Shown here: positions 62,639-64,000 of the stretch, one piece after another
Numbering within the stretch: position 1 is the stretch's first letter
How the letters are laid out: every line of letters starts with the position of its first letter
Source: Bacteroidaceae bacterium
Lineage (GTDB): Bacteria; Bacteroidota; Bacteroidia; Bacteroidales; Bacteroidaceae
Direction of reading: 5' to 3'
Length of the DNA: 64,000 nucleotides
Assembly (NCBI GenBank): GCA_017534815.1
Contig: JAFXVS010000046.1
Location: 1 to 64,000, forward strand
Translations under genes and position numbers: made by a program
Notes under the pieces: generated by a model
Told to the model about the DNA's origin: nothing
What the model saw: the letters and a program-made list of their open reading frames with translations, nothing else
Databases searched by the model: none

Positions 62639-64000
62639 TTAATTAATATTGACGCTCACTTTCCCCTTGATGTCGTTCACGTTGGCACCCACGTTCAGCG
62701 TGTAGGTTCCGGCAGTCACCTTCCACTGATGGCCAGTCTCGTCGTAGTAGGCGAGTTCGTTCTTCGGGATGCTGATGCGCAGGGTCTCGCTTTCGCCCGG
62801 GTCGAGGACCTTCGTCTTGGCGAAGCCCTTCAGTTCCTTGGCGGAGCGGGGCACGTCACTCTGGGGAGCGGTCATGTACACCTGCACAATCTCCTTGCCG
62901 GCCACCTTGCCCGTGTTGGTGACGGTGGTCTCGACGATGATGTTCTCTCCCGACGTCACGGCGGTCGGTTTGCCGTAGGCGAAGGTCGTGTAGCTCAGAC
63001 CGAAGCCGAAGGGGAAGAGGGGCTTGACGTTCTTGGTGGCGAAGTGGCGGTAGCCGACGAAGATGTCCTCCTTATAATAGACCTGCTTCTTCACGCCCGG
63101 GTAGGCTTCGGCGCCGTACTGCACATAGGGATAGTCCTCGTACTTCGCGGCGAAGGTCACGGGCAGTTTGCCGCTCGGGTTGACGACGCCGGTCAGCACA
63201 TTGGCGAGCGCCGCGCCCGATTCGCTGCCCAGATACCAGCAGTGAACCAGTCCGGCCACATCCTTCAGCCAAGGCATGGCGTAGGGGTTGCCGCCGAAGG
63301 TCACCACGATGATGTTCTTCTGAATCTTCGCCAGTTCCGCGATGAGCTCGTTCTGACCGTAGGGCAGGTCATAGCTCTCGCGGTCGCCGTTCTCGCAGTC
63401 CTGACGCGTGTTCTTGTTCAGGCCGCCGATGAAGATGATGAGGTCGCTCGACTTCGCGGCCTCCAGCGCCTCCGCCTTCAACTGGGCCTGCTTGGCGGAG
63501 TCGATGCGGTCCACGCGGTCATACATGGCGCGGCCAGAGTAGTAGCCAGGGGCGTAGGAGATCATCGTCTCGTAGCAACGCTTCAGCGCGTCCAGCGGCG
63601 TGTCGTCGCGTAGGGTCTTCAGTTCCGACGAGCCGCCGCCCTTGGTCAGGGAGCGCGTGGCGTTCTCGCCCACCACGAGGATGTTGTGGTACTTCGCGTT
63701 CTTCATCGGGTTCAGCGGCAGGATGTTCTTCTCGTTCTTCAGCAGCACGATGCCCTCCTCGCCAATCTGGCGGCACACCTCGTAGTGAGCCTCCGAGCAC
63801 TGGCTGCCGATGACCTTCTTCGGATTCATCGACGTGCGGAAGATGGTTCTCAGCACGCGGCTCGCCTTCTCGTCCAGCACCGACATGGGCACCTTGCCCT
63901 CCGTGATGAGCTGCTCGAACGGGTTGCCCAGATAGTAGTCGTCGTAGCCGAAGGCGCTCTCACGCACCTTGCCGTCGGTGTAGGTGCCCATCTCGATGTC
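62639..64000 (-). CDS. GH3 beta-glucosidase-like enzyme, C-terminal part
   Basis: 453 residues to the window edge, open beyond it; the start is missing. The sequence begins DIEMGTYTDG, just after where the GH3 nucleophile aspartate would lie, and continues with the GH3 C-terminal domain (GEEGIVLLKNEKNILPLNP, GENATRSLTKGGGSSELKTL, VVTFGGNPYAMPWLKDVAGL, WYLGSESGAALANVLTGVVN) and an Fn3-like end (AGTYTLNVGANVNDIKG). GH3 enzymes remove glucose, xylose or other sugars from chain ends. G+C is far above the rest of the window: 40 of 60 bases in 63421-63480. Confidence 0.92.
   Translation of the reverse strand, partial: DIEMGTYTDGKVRESAFGYDDYYLGNPFEQLITEGKVPMSVLDEKASRVLRTIFRTSMNPKKVIGSQCSEAHYEVCRQIGEEGIVLLKNEKNILPLNPMKNAKYHNILVVGENATRSLTKGGGSSELKTLRDDTPLDALKRCYETMISYAPGYYSGRAMYDRVDRIDSAKQAQLKAEALEAAKSSDLIIFIGGLNKNTRQDCENGDRESYDLPYGQNELIAELAKIQKNIIVVTFGGNPYAMPWLKDVAGLVHCWYLGSESGAALANVLTGVVNPSGKLPVTFAAKYEDYPYVQYGAEAYPGVKKQVYYKEDIFVGYRHFATKNVKPLFPFGFGLSYTTFAYGKPTAVTSGENIIVETTVTNTGKVAGKEIVQVYMTAPQSDVPRSAKELKGFAKTKVLDPGESETLRISIPKNELAYYDETGHQWKVTAGTYTLNVGANVNDIKGKVSVNIN

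Overview
The window looks like a chromosome segment of a Bacteroidota bacterium, most likely Prevotella in the broad sense. Evidence: promoters of the TAnnTTTG type, with few Shine-Dalgarno sites; a type IX secretion (T9SS) plug protein and several T9SS-like C-terminal tails; a putative porin; DUF4468, DUF3256 and B3/4 proteins; two ExbD genes behind ExbB; and plant or microbial glycan hydrolases (GH128, GH28, GH3, a CE1-like esterase). G+C is near 50% for most of the window and clearly higher in the last 2.6 kb. No rRNA, phage, insertion sequence, CRISPR array or conjugation gene was seen.

Layout. 1-4.6 kb: a Crp-type regulator followed by two secreted TlpA-like thioredoxin proteins, the second cut by the left edge. 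5-8.2 kb: thyA-folA, then a flavin reductase/rubredoxin/rubrerythrin/rubredoxin fusion and an exported nitroreductase. 8.25-9.07 kb: gene-free DNA packed with helically phased repeats. 9-21 kb: a lipoprotein, an MsbA-like ABC exporter, the ExbB-ExbD-ExbD-TonB energy module, tRNA-Ser, TatD, a polyprenyl synthase, and an MscS-type channel behind an 11-residue-repeat protein. 21-32 kb: an AspT-like transporter with a DsbD-like membrane protein, then a secretome operon (M64 peptidase, GH128, deoD, zincin with lectin-like tail, GH28). 32-43 kb: uvrA, a YiiX-like amidase with a DUF4878 lipoprotein, the esterase, a second gene-free repeat zone, an orphan antitoxin-like gene, an M15 peptidase, a B3/4 protein, a cytidylate-kinase-like protein and a porin. 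43-54 kb: DUF4468, an ECF sigma operon, a PpiD-like foldase and a TolC-MacA-MacB efflux operon. 54-64 kb: rnpB, queH, a BASS transporter, YgiQ, a golvesin-domain amidase-like protein, the T9SS plug and the C-terminal half of a GH3 enzyme.

Themes. Most products act in the envelope. TonB/ExbB/ExbD energise uptake; the T9SS plug fits with cargo tails on the zincin, the GH128 enzyme and a 109-residue protein that is almost only a tail; the sigma operon and PpiD serve envelope homeostasis.

The strongest unexplained signal is non-coding. At 4.88-4.98, 8.40-8.82 and 37.72-38.03 kb there are tandem arrays whose sequence changes from array to array but whose period stays at 21 or 22 bp, two helical turns, often as a 17-bp imperfect dyad plus a 4-5 bp spacer. 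These, the multidomain peroxidase fusion, an exact 17-bp hairpin abutting two unrelated stop codons, and the stand-alone T9SS tail are the points most worth following up.
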